64,000 nt of DNA from Burkholderiaceae bacterium (GTDB taxonomy: Bacteria; Pseudomonadota; Gammaproteobacteria; Burkholderiales; Burkholderiaceae_E): the NCBI GenBank assembly GCA_023954135.1, contig JAMLIN010000012.1, positions 26,264-90,263 on the forward strand, given 5' to 3'. The position numbers and the translations under genes were made by a program. The notes under the pieces were generated by a model. The model worked only from the letters and a program-made list of their open reading frames with translations. It made no database searches and had not been told where the DNA came from. Numbering within the stretch: position 1 is the first letter of the stretch; every line of letters starts with the position of its first letter. This document shows positions 25,594 through 33,681 of the stretch, piece after piece.

Positions 25594-27036
25594 TCAGGTC
25601 CGGGGTGAAAGCACTTTCCCGGGGTTCATGATGTCTTGCGGATCGAGTGCTTCCTTGATCCGCCACATCAGCGCGCGCTCGACCGGCGACTTGTAGCGGG
25701 CCGCCTCGTCGCGGCGCAGTACGCCGAGACCGTGCTCGGCGGAGATCGATCCGTCGAAGGCGGCCACCGCGTCGTGGGTGATGCGGTTGATGTCGGCCTG
25801 CCTCGCGAGGAAGGCGGCCTGCGCCTGGTCGTCGGCATGGTCGACGGCCGGCGAGACGTTGTAGTGCAGGTTGCCGTCGCCGAGGTGGCCGAAGACCACC
25901 ATCCGGATGTCGGGGAAGCGGCGCAGCAGCTCGGCGTTGGTCGACTCGATGAAGCGGGCGATCGAGGAGATCGGCACCGAGATGTCGTGCTTGATGTTCT
26001 TGCCGATCGCCGCCTGCGCTTCCGAGATGTTCTCCCGCAAGGCCCAGAGGGCGCGCGAGCGGGCGATCGAGTCGGCGAGCGCCGCATCGGCGACCAGGCC
26101 GGCGTCGATCGCCTCGGCGAGCAGGCCCTCGAAGAGGGCGGTGGCATGGGCCTCGCCTTCGGCGTCCGAGCACTCGAGCAGAACGAAGTACTCGCCGGCG
26201 CCGGCGAGCGGATTCGGGCAGTGCGGATACACCCGCTCGACGAGCCCGAGGCAGAAGGCGCTCATCAGCTCGAAGGCGGTCAGGCTGGATGCGAGCCGTC
26301 GCTGGGCGAGCTCGAGCAGGCGGGTGGCGTTCTCGACGCTGGCGACCGCGGCCAGGGCGGTGAGCTGCGCGGCCGGCCGTGGGAACAGCTTGAGCGTGGC
26401 GGCGGTGATCACCCCGAGGGTGCCTTCGGCGCCGATGAAGAGGTCGCGCAGGTCGTAGCCGGTGTTGTCCTTGCGCAGGCCGCGCAGGCCCGGCCAGATC
26501 TCGCCGTCGGCGGTGACGACCTCGAGGCCGAGGCAGAGCTCGCGGGCGTTGCCGTAGCGCAGGACCTGGGTGCCGCCGGCATTGGTCGACAGGTTGCCGC
26601 CGATGGTGCAGCTGCCCTGCGAGGGCAACGAGAGGGGGAAGAGGCGATCGACCCCCTCAGCGGCGGCGTGCAGCTCGCCCAGGGTGCAGCCGGCCTCGAC
26701 GGTGATCGTGTTGCCGGCGGTATCGATCGCCCGCACCCGTTTCATCCGGGCGAGCGACAGGACCAGGTTGCGGGGGCCGTCGTCGGGCGTGGCGGCGCCC
26801 GACAGGCCGGTGTTGCCGCCCTGGGGTACGACGGCGTAGCGATGCTCGCGGCACCAGCGCACCACCGCGGCGACCCCGGCGCTGTCCTCGGGCATGGCCA
26901 CCGCCAGCGCCCGGCCCCGGTAGCGGCCGCGCCAGTCGACGAGCATCGGCGCGATCGCGTCGTCGTCGGTCAGCAACCGACCGGTGAAGGTCGCGGCCAG
27001 CGATTCGCGCGCGCGGCGGTCGGCATCGTCGCTCAT
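25594..27036 (-). CDS. FAD-binding oxidase, D-2-hydroxyglutarate/D-lactate dehydrogenase type
   Basis: 480 residues. The PCMH-type FAD domain (~35-215) contains VVPQGGNTGLSGAATPD and GTLGVITAATLKLFPRP; the C-terminal FAD-oxidase domain has VFGHLGDGNLHYNVSP and ends SAEHGLGVLRRDEA...DPQDIMNPGKV. Members oxidise D-2-hydroxyacids and pass electrons to an acceptor; D-2-hydroxyglutarate (linked to serine synthesis) or D-lactate is likely. It begins 4 bp after the ffh stop and is read from the same mRNA, a neighbour relationship with no obvious functional logic. Confidence 0.9.
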   Translation of the reverse strand: MSDDADRRARESLAATFTGRLLTDDDAIAPMLVDWRGRYRGRALAVAMPEDSAGVAAVVRWCREHRYAVVPQGGNTGLSGAATPDDGPRNLVLSLARMKRVRAIDTAGNTITVEAGCTLGELHAAAEGVDRLFPLSLPSQGSCTIGGNLSTNAGGTQVLRYGNARELCLGLEVVTADGEIWPGLRGLRKDNTGYDLRDLFIGAEGTLGVITAATLKLFPRPAAQLTALAAVASVENATRLLELAQRRLASSLTAFELMSAFCLGLVERVYPHCPNPLAGAGEYFVLLECSDAEGEAHATALFEGLLAEAIDAGLVADAALADSIARSRALWALRENISEAQAAIGKNIKHDISVPISSIARFIESTNAELLRRFPDIRMVVFGHLGDGNLHYNVSPAVDHADDQAQAAFLARQADINRITHDAVAAFDGSISAEHGLGVLRRDEAARYKSPVERALMWRIKEALDPQDIMNPGKVLSPRT

Positions 27037-27040
27037 CGAG

Positions 27041-28396
27041 TCACCGCATGCCCGGCAGCATGCCCTTCATGCCGCGCATCATCTTCGCGAGCCCACCCTT
27101 CTGCATGCGCTTCATCATGGTCTGCATCTGCTCGAACTGCTTGAGCAGCCGGTTGACCTCCTGGACGGGGACGCCCGCCCCGGCGGCGATCCGGCGCTTG
27201 CGCGAGGCCTTGATCGTCTCGGGCCGGGCGCGCTCGGAGGCGGTCATGGAGTGGATGATTCCCTGCATCCGCCGGATCTGGCCCTCCGCCTTGCCCATGT
27301 CGGCGCCGGCGGCCGCCTGCTGGAACTGCGCCGGCAACTTGTCGAGCAAGGAGCCCAGGCCGCCCATCTTGTTCATCTGGCCGAGCTGGGCGAGGAAGTC
27401 GTTCAAGTCGAAGCGGTTGCCGGACTTGAGCTTGTCGGCGAGCTCGCGCGCGGCCGCCTGGTCGACGTTGCGCTGGGCTTCCTCGACGAGCGACACGATG
27501 TCGCCCATGCCGAGGATCCGGTTGGCCATGCGGTCGGGGTGGAATGCCTCGAGACCGTCGAGCTTTTCGCCGATGCCGACGAACTTGATCGGTGCGCCCG
27601 TGATCGTGCGAACCGAGAGCGCCGCGCCGCCGCGCGAGTCGCCGTCGAGCTTGGTGAGCACGACCCCGGTCAGGGGCAGCGCCTCGCCGAAGGCGCGCGC
27701 CGTGTTGACCGCGTCCTGGCCCTGCATCGCGTCGACCACGAACAGGGTCTCCACGGGGCGCAGGCCGGCATGGAGCTCGCGGATCTCGGCCATCATCTGC
27801 TCGTCGATCGCGAGCCGGCCCGCGGTGTCGACGATCAGGACGTCATGGAAATGGGTGCGTGCCCATTGCAGGGCCGCCGCGGCGATCTCGGCCGGCTTCT
27901 GCTGGGGGCTGGAGGCGAAGAAATCGGCGCCTGCCTGGGCCGCGACGGTGCGCAGCTGCTCGATCGCAGCCGGCCGGTAGATGTCGCAGGAAACCGTCAG
28001 GACCTTCTTCTTCTGGTTCTCGCGCAGCCACTTCGCGAGCTTGCCGACGGTGGTGGTCTTGCCCGCGCCCTGCAGGCCGGCCATGAGGACCACCGCCGGC
28101 GGGGCGGCCGACAGGTCGAGGCCCTGGGACGCGCCACCCATCAGGGCGACGAGCTCGCGGTTGACCACGCCGACCAGCGCCTGGCCGGGCGACAGGCTGC
28201 CGATCACCTCCTCGCCGAGCGCCTTTTCCTTCACCCTGGCGACGAAGTCGCGAACCACCGGCAGGGCGACGTCCGCCTCCAGCAGCGCGATGCGGATCTC
28301 GCGCAGCATCTGCTGGGTGTTCGCCTCGGTGAGGCGGGCCTCGCCGCGCATCGTCTTGACGACACGCGACAGGCGTTGCGACAGATTCTCCAGCAT
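27041..28396 (-). CDS. ffh: Signal recognition particle protein Ffh
   Basis: 451 residues, the usual length. N domain (1-~85; MLENLSQRLSRVVKTMRGEA), G domain with GLQGAGKTTTVGKLA (~107), DTAGRL, TKLDGD, and the Met-rich M domain (~325-451: MQGIIHSMTASER, FEQMQTMMKRMQKGGLAKMMR) that binds 4.5S RNA and signal peptides. It delivers ribosomes translating membrane proteins to FtsY. It is divergent from ypjD with only 22 bp between start codons, so its promoter must overlap the ypjD 5' end. Confidence 0.97.
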   Translation of the reverse strand: MLENLSQRLSRVVKTMRGEARLTEANTQQMLREIRIALLEADVALPVVRDFVARVKEKALGEEVIGSLSPGQALVGVVNRELVALMGGASQGLDLSAAPPAVVLMAGLQGAGKTTTVGKLAKWLRENQKKKVLTVSCDIYRPAAIEQLRTVAAQAGADFFASSPQQKPAEIAAAALQWARTHFHDVLIVDTAGRLAIDEQMMAEIRELHAGLRPVETLFVVDAMQGQDAVNTARAFGEALPLTGVVLTKLDGDSRGGAALSVRTITGAPIKFVGIGEKLDGLEAFHPDRMANRILGMGDIVSLVEEAQRNVDQAAARELADKLKSGNRFDLNDFLAQLGQMNKMGGLGSLLDKLPAQFQQAAAGADMGKAEGQIRRMQGIIHSMTASERARPETIKASRKRRIAAGAGVPVQEVNRLLKQFEQMQTMMKRMQKGGLAKMMRGMKGMLPGMR

Positions 28397-28418
28397 GGCC
28401 TTGTATTAAACTGGGTCG

Positions 28419-29249
28419 ATGTCGATTCTACTGGTTGTCGCCTACCTGCTGCCGGTGCTCCTCTACGGCAATGCATGGCGGCTGGCGGTGCGCAGCGCCG
28501 GCGAGGCGCCGTCGTCGCAGCAGGTCGGCTCCGGCTGGCAGCTGGCCGGCCTGGCCGCCCATTTCGCGAGCCTCTGGTTCGCGTTCCTTGCGGGCGGGGT
28601 GCCCCATATCGGTTTCGCGCCGATCCTGTCGGCGGCGCTCTGGGTCGGCGTCGGCCTGCTGTGGTTCGAGGGCCTGCGCAGTCATGTCCGGGCGCTGCGG
28701 GTGCTGATCCTGCCGGTCGCGATGCTGGCCGTCGTGCTGCCATGGATCTTTCCCGGCGGCGACATGGCCGACCACGGCGGCGGACCGATGTTCGTTCCCC
28801 ATGTCCTGGTGGGGACGCTCGCCTACGCGGTCCTGCTGATCGCCGCCGCCCATGCCGGCCTGATGGCCAGCGCCGAGCGCGCCCTGCATGGCGGCGTCGG
28901 GTCGGGGACGCCGGTGCTCGCCCGGTTTCTCGACGAGCTGCCGCCCCTCCTGGTGCTCGAGCGGCTGCTGTTTCGCCTGATCGCGATCGGCTGGGTGCTG
29001 CTCACCCTGACCCTGGTGAGCGGCTTCGTGTTCAGCGAGGAGATCTTCGGCCGGGCCGTGCGCTTCGAGCACAAGACGTTGCTGGCGCTGGTCGCCTGGG
29101 GGGTATTCGCCACGCTGCTCCTCGGGCGCTGGCTGCGGGGCTGGCGCGGCCGGCTCGCGCTGCGCATGACCTTCGGCGGCTTCGCGGTCCTGCTGCTGGC
29201 CTATGCCGGGACGCGCTTCGTGCTCGAGGTCCTGCTCGGCCGCTTCTAG
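28419..29249 (+). CDS. Inner membrane protein YpjD/CcsA-like (cytochrome c assembly family)
   Basis: 276 residues with about eight transmembrane helices. The C-terminal half matches the CcsA/YpjD family (VLLTLTLVSGFVFSE, FEHKTLLALVAWGVFATLL, GWRGRLALRMTFGGFAVLL). The gene lies divergent from ffh, as ypjD does in many proteobacteria. CcsA proper exports haem for cytochrome c; YpjD's role is not established, so no haem function is assigned. Confidence 0.85.
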   Translation: MSILLVVAYLLPVLLYGNAWRLAVRSAGEAPSSQQVGSGWQLAGLAAHFASLWFAFLAGGVPHIGFAPILSAALWVGVGLLWFEGLRSHVRALRVLILPVAMLAVVLPWIFPGGDMADHGGGPMFVPHVLVGTLAYAVLLIAAAHAGLMASAERALHGGVGSGTPVLARFLDELPPLLVLERLLFRLIAIGWVLLTLTLVSGFVFSEEIFGRAVRFEHKTLLALVAWGVFATLLLGRWLRGWRGRLALRMTFGGFAVLLLAYAGTRFVLEVLLGRF

Positions 29250-29283
29250 GCATGTCTTCCGGAAACCGGGATGAGGATCTCCG

Positions 29284-29520
29284 ATGGGTAAGGTGGTGTT
29301 CTGGCTGGCGGTCCTCGGCGCGCTGTTCCTCGTGGCGCGAGCGGTGAGCCTGATCCAGCGACGTGATGCCGCGCGCCGGCGCGATGCCGAGGCCGCGCCG
29401 CGCGCGCTCGAGATGGATCGCTGCGCCCATTGCGGGGTGCATTTCCCCCGGGCCGACGCGGTGCGGTCGGGGGACAGCGTCTACTGCTGCGAGGAACACC
29501 GCAGGGCAGCCTCGCAATGA
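29284..29520 (+). CDS. PP0621-family small zinc-ribbon-like membrane protein
   Basis: 78 residues: one N-terminal transmembrane helix (VVFWLAVLGALFLVARAV), then a Cys cluster CAHCGVHFP...YCCEEH that could bind a metal. It lies between ypjD and pilS, the usual position in betaproteobacteria. The stop overlaps the pilS start (ATGA). The function is unknown. Confidence 0.8.
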   Translation: MGKVVFWLAVLGALFLVARAVSLIQRRDAARRRDAEAAPRALEMDRCAHCGVHFPRADAVRSGDSVYCCEEHRRAASQ

Positions 29521-31214
29521 GCGAGGCGTCGCCGCCGGCGCGCCCGGCGACGGTCGCGACCTCCGGCCCCGCTTCCGTTTCCGCATCGCACTGGTCCGCC
29601 CTGCGCTGGTACTCGGTCAGCCGGGTGGTGCTCGCCGCGCTCCTGCTGGCGGCGTCCTGGGGCTGGCACGGCCGCGTCCTGATCGAGATCAGCGATCCGG
29701 GCCGCTTTCGGAGCGTCGCCTTCGTCTACCTGGTGCTCGGCATCGGCTATCTCGCGACGATCCGCTGGGGCAAGCCGCAGTTCCGGCCCCTTCGAGACCT
29801 GCAGCTGCTCACCGATCTGATCGCGATCGTGCTGCTGATGAGCGTGGCCGGAGGCATCCGCGGCGGGCTCGGCGTGCTCGTGGTGGCCTCGGTGGCGGCC
29901 GCCGCGGTCATCAGCAACGCCCGTACCTCGGCGCTCTATGCGGCCGCCGGCACCCTGGCCCTGCTCGCCGAGACGGGTGTGCGCTCGCTGTGGGCCGGTA
30001 CCGTCGATCCGTCGGAGTCCCTGCTCGCCGGCATCTTCGGCCTCGCCTGTTTCCTGATCGCGATCGCGGTCAACTCGCTGGCGAGCCGGCTGTCGCAGCA
30101 GGAGGCGCTCGCGCATCGCCGGGGCGAGGACCTGCGCAACCAGCTCGCGGTCACGCACCGGGTGATCGCGGAGCTCGAGATCGGGGTGGTGGTGGTGAGC
30201 TCCCAGGGTCGGGTGCGGACCATGAACCGGGCCGCCCAGCAGATGGTCGGGCTGCCCGGCCATCCCCTCGAGCGCATCCAGGGCGGCGGTCCGCCGACCC
30301 TCGACCGGGTGCTCGGGCCGGCCTGGCGCGGCCTGCAGGCGCTCTACCTGAACTGGCGCGAGCAGTCTGGGGCCACGCCCTATGTGGGTGAGTTCACTCC
30401 GTTCGCCGGCGGCTCCGGCGGCGAGTCGAGCCCCAAGCTGCGGCTGCGCTTCATGCGCGCACGCGACGCCGACGACAGCGATGCGGTGCTGCTGATCGAG
30501 GACATGCGCGAGCTCGAGCTGCGTGCCCAGCAGCTCAAGCTCGCCTCGATGGGACGCCTGTCGGCGTCGATCGCCCATGAGATCCGCAATCCGCTCGCGG
30601 CGATCCGGCATGCCAACGGACTGCTTGCCGAAGGGCTCGCCGAGCCGCCCCTGCGGCGGCTCGCCAGCATCATCGAGGACAACACGGTACGGATCGACCG
30701 TACCATCGAGGATGTCCTGTCGCTCTCGCGGCGCGACCGCTCGGTCGACGAGTCGCTCGACATGGCCAGGTTCCTGCCCGGCTTCGCCGCCGAGTTCACC
30801 CGGCAGGCCGGCATCGATCCGCAACGGGTCGTGGTATCGGTGGAGAGCGCGCGTCCGCTCGTGTTCGACTCCAGCCACCTGCGCCGGGTGCTCGCCAACC
30901 TGGTCGGCAATGCCTTGCGCTACGCCAGCCAGGCGCCCGGCGCGGTCTCGATCGAATGGTCCGAGAAGCCGGGCGATCGCCTAGAATTGCGAATCGCGGA
31001 CGATGGGCCGGGGATGTCGGAAGAAGCCCTGCGCCATGCCTTCGAGCCCTTCTTCACCACCGAGGGGCGCGGCACTGGCCTCGGCTTGTATCTCGCCCGC
31101 GAACTCTGCGGCGCCAACGGCGCCGGAATCCGCTACGAGCGCGGCGGGAGCGGACGATACGGCGGCGGCTTCGTGATCGAGCCGAAGCCGCCGGGGAGCG
31201 ACGCAGGACGATGA
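29517..31214 (+). CDS. pilS: PilS-type sensor histidine kinase
   Basis: 565 residues. Six N-terminal transmembrane helices (~30-205) are followed by a PAS-like linker, an H-box ASIAHEIRNPLAAIRHANGL (~350-370, phosphorylated His), N-box VLANLVGNALRYAS, G1 DDGPGM and G2 GTGLGL. In Pseudomonas PilS is a polar kinase sensing pilin in the membrane and controlling PilR. It overlaps pilR by ATGA. No pilin gene is in the window. Confidence 0.9.
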   Translation: MSEASPPARPATVATSGPASVSASHWSALRWYSVSRVVLAALLLAASWGWHGRVLIEISDPGRFRSVAFVYLVLGIGYLATIRWGKPQFRPLRDLQLLTDLIAIVLLMSVAGGIRGGLGVLVVASVAAAAVISNARTSALYAAAGTLALLAETGVRSLWAGTVDPSESLLAGIFGLACFLIAIAVNSLASRLSQQEALAHRRGEDLRNQLAVTHRVIAELEIGVVVVSSQGRVRTMNRAAQQMVGLPGHPLERIQGGGPPTLDRVLGPAWRGLQALYLNWREQSGATPYVGEFTPFAGGSGGESSPKLRLRFMRARDADDSDAVLLIEDMRELELRAQQLKLASMGRLSASIAHEIRNPLAAIRHANGLLAEGLAEPPLRRLASIIEDNTVRIDRTIEDVLSLSRRDRSVDESLDMARFLPGFAAEFTRQAGIDPQRVVVSVESARPLVFDSSHLRRVLANLVGNALRYASQAPGAVSIEWSEKPGDRLELRIADDGPGMSEEALRHAFEPFFTTEGRGTGLGLYLARELCGANGAGIRYERGGSGRYGGGFVIEPKPPGSDAGR

Positions 31215-32677
31215 AGCCGAACGATGCACGTGGAGCTGCCGGCGGGCGCCAGGCCATCCCGCGGGTGCTCGTCGTCGACGACGAGGCCGACCTGCGCGAG
31301 CTGCTCGAGCTCACCCTGGTTGGCATGGGCCTGGACGTCGACTGCGCCGCCGACGCAGCCCAGGCCGCCCGCTTGCTCGAAACGACCGACTATGCGCTGT
31401 GCCTGACCGACATGCGGCTGCCCGACGGCACCGGGCTCGCGCTGGTCGAGCGCATCGCGCGCGAGCATCCGAACACGCCGGTGGCGGTGATCACCGCCTA
31501 CGGCAGCGCCGAGAATGCGGTCGCCGCCCTCAAGGCCGGCGCCTTCGACTACCTCGCCAAGCCGGTCGCGCTCGAATCGGTGCGCAACCTGGTGCGCTCG
31601 GCGATCCGCCTGCCCGACGCGGGCGCGGCGGCCGAGCCGGCCGAGCGGACCGCCGACCCGACCGGTCGCATGCTCGGAACATCGGCGGCGGTTGCCGACG
31701 TGAAGGCGCAGATACTGCGTCTCGCGCGCAGCATGGCGCCGGTCGCGATCACCGGCGAATCGGGCTCGGGCAAGGAGCTGGCCGCCCGGCTCGTGCACGA
31801 GGCTGGCGTGCGGGGCGAGCGGCCCTTCATCGCGGTCAACTGCGGCGCGATCCCCGAGAACCTGATGGAGGCGGAGTTCTTCGGTCATCGCAAGGGGGCC
31901 TTCACCGGCGCCGACACCGAGCGCGACGGCTTCTTCCAGGCTGCCAACGGCGGCACCCTGTTCCTGGACGAGGTCGCCGACCTGCCGCTCGCGATGCAGG
32001 TCAAGCTGCTGCGAGCCATCCAGGAAAAGCGGGTGCGCAAGGTCGGCGGCACCTCCGAGGACCCGGTCGATGTCCGGATCATCAGCGCGACTCACCAGGA
32101 TCTCGCCCAGTGCGTGGCGGCCGGGCGCTTTCGCCAGGACCTCTACTACCGGCTCAACGTCATCGAGCTGAAACTGCCGCCCCTGCGCGAACGGCGCGAG
32201 GACATACCGGCGCTCGCCGTCGCGATCCTCGACCGGCTGGCGAATCGTGCCGGCCTGCCGACGGCACCGACGCTTGCCTCGGTCACCCTGCGCTATCTGC
32301 AGACCTACGATTTCCCCGGCAATGTGCGCGAGCTCGAGAACATCCTCGAGCGGGCGATGGCCTTCTCCAACGGCGAGGTGATCAACGTCGAGGATCTCGG
32401 CCTGCGGCCCGGCTCGATCGACGAGACGGCCAACGAGCGTGATGCGATGCCCGCCGACGATGCCGCGCCGGTCGTCCCGCCGGCGGCGCGCCCCGGGCCG
32501 GCGCTGTCGGCCGAGGGCATCCCGGAGTCGCTGCCCGACTACCTCGACCATGTCGAGCGCCAGGCGATCGAGCGCGCACTCGAGAAGACGCGCTACAACC
32601 GGACCGCAGCGGCCCGGCTGCTCGGCATCTCGTTTCGTGCGCTGCGCTATCGCATGCAGCGCCTCGGCATCAACTAG
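31211..32677 (+). CDS. pilR: PilR-type sigma-54-dependent response regulator
   Basis: 488 residues. Receiver domain 17-130 with phospho-acceptor Asp67 (CLTDMRLPDG); AAA+ domain ~155-385 with Walker A GESGSGKE, intact GAFTGAD loop for sigma-54 contact and Walker B FLDEVADLPL; C-terminal Fis-type HTH (YNRTAAARLLGISFRALRYR). It activates sigma-54 promoters, classically the type IV pilin gene. It is coupled to pilS, and ampD follows 8 bp downstream. Confidence 0.93.
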   Translation: MKPNDARGAAGGRQAIPRVLVVDDEADLRELLELTLVGMGLDVDCAADAAQAARLLETTDYALCLTDMRLPDGTGLALVERIAREHPNTPVAVITAYGSAENAVAALKAGAFDYLAKPVALESVRNLVRSAIRLPDAGAAAEPAERTADPTGRMLGTSAAVADVKAQILRLARSMAPVAITGESGSGKELAARLVHEAGVRGERPFIAVNCGAIPENLMEAEFFGHRKGAFTGADTERDGFFQAANGGTLFLDEVADLPLAMQVKLLRAIQEKRVRKVGGTSEDPVDVRIISATHQDLAQCVAAGRFRQDLYYRLNVIELKLPPLRERREDIPALAVAILDRLANRAGLPTAPTLASVTLRYLQTYDFPGNVRELENILERAMAFSNGEVINVEDLGLRPGSIDETANERDAMPADDAAPVVPPAARPGPALSAEGIPESLPDYLDHVERQAIERALEKTRYNRTAAARLLGISFRALRYRMQRLGIN

Positions 32678-32685
32678 AACCGGAC

Positions 32686-33312
32686 GTGGACTCCCGCGGC
32701 TTCGATCCGAAGGCGCCGGGCTGGCTCGCGCGGGCGCGCCGCTGCCCGTCGCCGAACCATGATCGCCGGCCCGAGTCGGCGGTCGACACCCTCGTCATCC
32801 ATTTCATCAGCCTGCCGCCCGGGCGCTTCGCGATGAAGACGGTCGAGGATTTCTTCTGCAACCGGCTCGATGTCCATGCCCACCCCGATCTGGCGGACAT
32901 CGAGGGCTTGCGGGTTTCCTCGCACTTCCTGATCGGCCGGCGCGGCGAGCTCGTCCAGTTCGTCTCCTGCGACGATCGCGCCTGGCATGCCGGCGTTTCC
33001 GTCCTGCTCGGGCGATCGGCATGCAATGATTTCTCCATCGGCATCGAGATGGTCGGCGACGAGCGCCATCGATTCACCCGCCGCCAGTACGCCCGGCTGG
33101 CGACGACGGTCGCCGTCCTGCGCCGCCGCTACCGACTGCGCTTCGCCGTCGGCCACGCCGACATCGCGCCGGGGCGCAAGATCGATCCGGGCCCGTATTT
33201 CGACTGGGATGCGGTGCTGGCGCTGCCTGCTTTCGCCGGACTCGAGCGGCCGAGCGCGGACGCTGCCGGCATCATGGGTATTCGGAACACCCGCCGCTCG
33301 TCACAGGCCTAG
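32686..33312 (+). CDS. ampD: 1,6-anhydro-N-acetylmuramyl-L-alanine amidase AmpD
   Basis: 208 residues from GTG 32686. Amidase_2/PGRP-type zinc hydrolase: zinc ligands should be His in LVIHFISLPPG (~40), His in AVGHADIAPGRKIDPG and Asp in the same motif, with Lys of GRKIDPG as the catalytic residue (by analogy with E. coli AmpD). The usual HNIS is HFIS here. It is cytosolic and recycles anhydro-muropeptides, which in some bacteria keeps ampC beta-lactamase off. It is cotranscribed with pilSR, as is common in betaproteobacteria. The last ~25 residues are not conserved. Confidence 0.93.
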   Translation: MDSRGFDPKAPGWLARARRCPSPNHDRRPESAVDTLVIHFISLPPGRFAMKTVEDFFCNRLDVHAHPDLADIEGLRVSSHFLIGRRGELVQFVSCDDRAWHAGVSVLLGRSACNDFSIGIEMVGDERHRFTRRQYARLATTVAVLRRRYRLRFAVGHADIAPGRKIDPGPYFDWDAVLALPAFAGLERPSADAAGIMGIRNTRRSSQA

Positions 33313-33456
33313 CGCCGGCGCGCCTGTCGGGACGAAATCCGGCCGCAGGCGGCGCCGATGCTGGCCTTCGTCGCGAGCATTCAGCAGCGGCGCGGCTTTC
33401 CGCCGCACCGGGCACGGCCAGGCCGGCAAAGCCCGCGATCGCGAAGCGCCCCATGG

Positions 33457-33485
33457 TTGATCGCAATGTCCGCGACCCCTACAAT
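33457..33485 (+). promoter_or_regulatory. nrdA: nrdA promoter
   Basis: TTGATC (33457-33462) and TACAAT (33480-33485) are separated by exactly 17 bp. The -10 lies inside the first NrdR-like box, so repressor binding would block RNA polymerase. Confidence 0.65.
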
Positions 33486-33521
33486 TAGCGGCGCCGAGCG
33501 TTCCAACCCCTATATCTAGCG
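33475..33521. promoter_or_regulatory. Tandem NrdR boxes
   Basis: Two 16-bp sites, ACCCCTACAATTAGCG (33475-33490) and ACCCCTATATCTAGCG (33506-33521), share ACCCCTA-n-TAGCG and begin 31 bp apart, close to three helical turns. Both resemble the NrdR consensus acaCTATATATAGtgt. NrdR senses ATP/dATP and represses ribonucleotide reductase genes through paired boxes of this spacing. Confidence 0.75.
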
Positions 33522-33681
33522 CATCGTGGCTCAGCCCCTCGCGGGCGGGCCGGGCCGGCAGGTCGCTCGGAAGACAAACAAACGACAACTCGCCGACGCC
33601 GCAGGCCGCGGACAGGCCCGTACTGCCATCCCATCGGTGCGGCGAGTTCCTGGTACTGATTTCCACCGGAGAGCCAACGAG

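Larger units (their letters stand above)
33313..33681 (+). other. Long 5' region of nrdA
   Basis: 369 bp with no gene. The first ~140 bp are GC-rich sequence in which I see nothing. The middle holds a promoter and two NrdR-like boxes. The rest is a leader of about 190 bases. An in-frame GTG at 33526 would add 52 unconserved residues to NrdA but is unlikely to be the start. Confidence 0.7.

Noticed and set aside
33526..33681. Possible N-terminal extension of NrdA from GTG 33526
   Set aside because: The added 52 residues are not NrdA-like and would begin 5 bp after the second NrdR box; ATG 33682 leads directly to family sequence.
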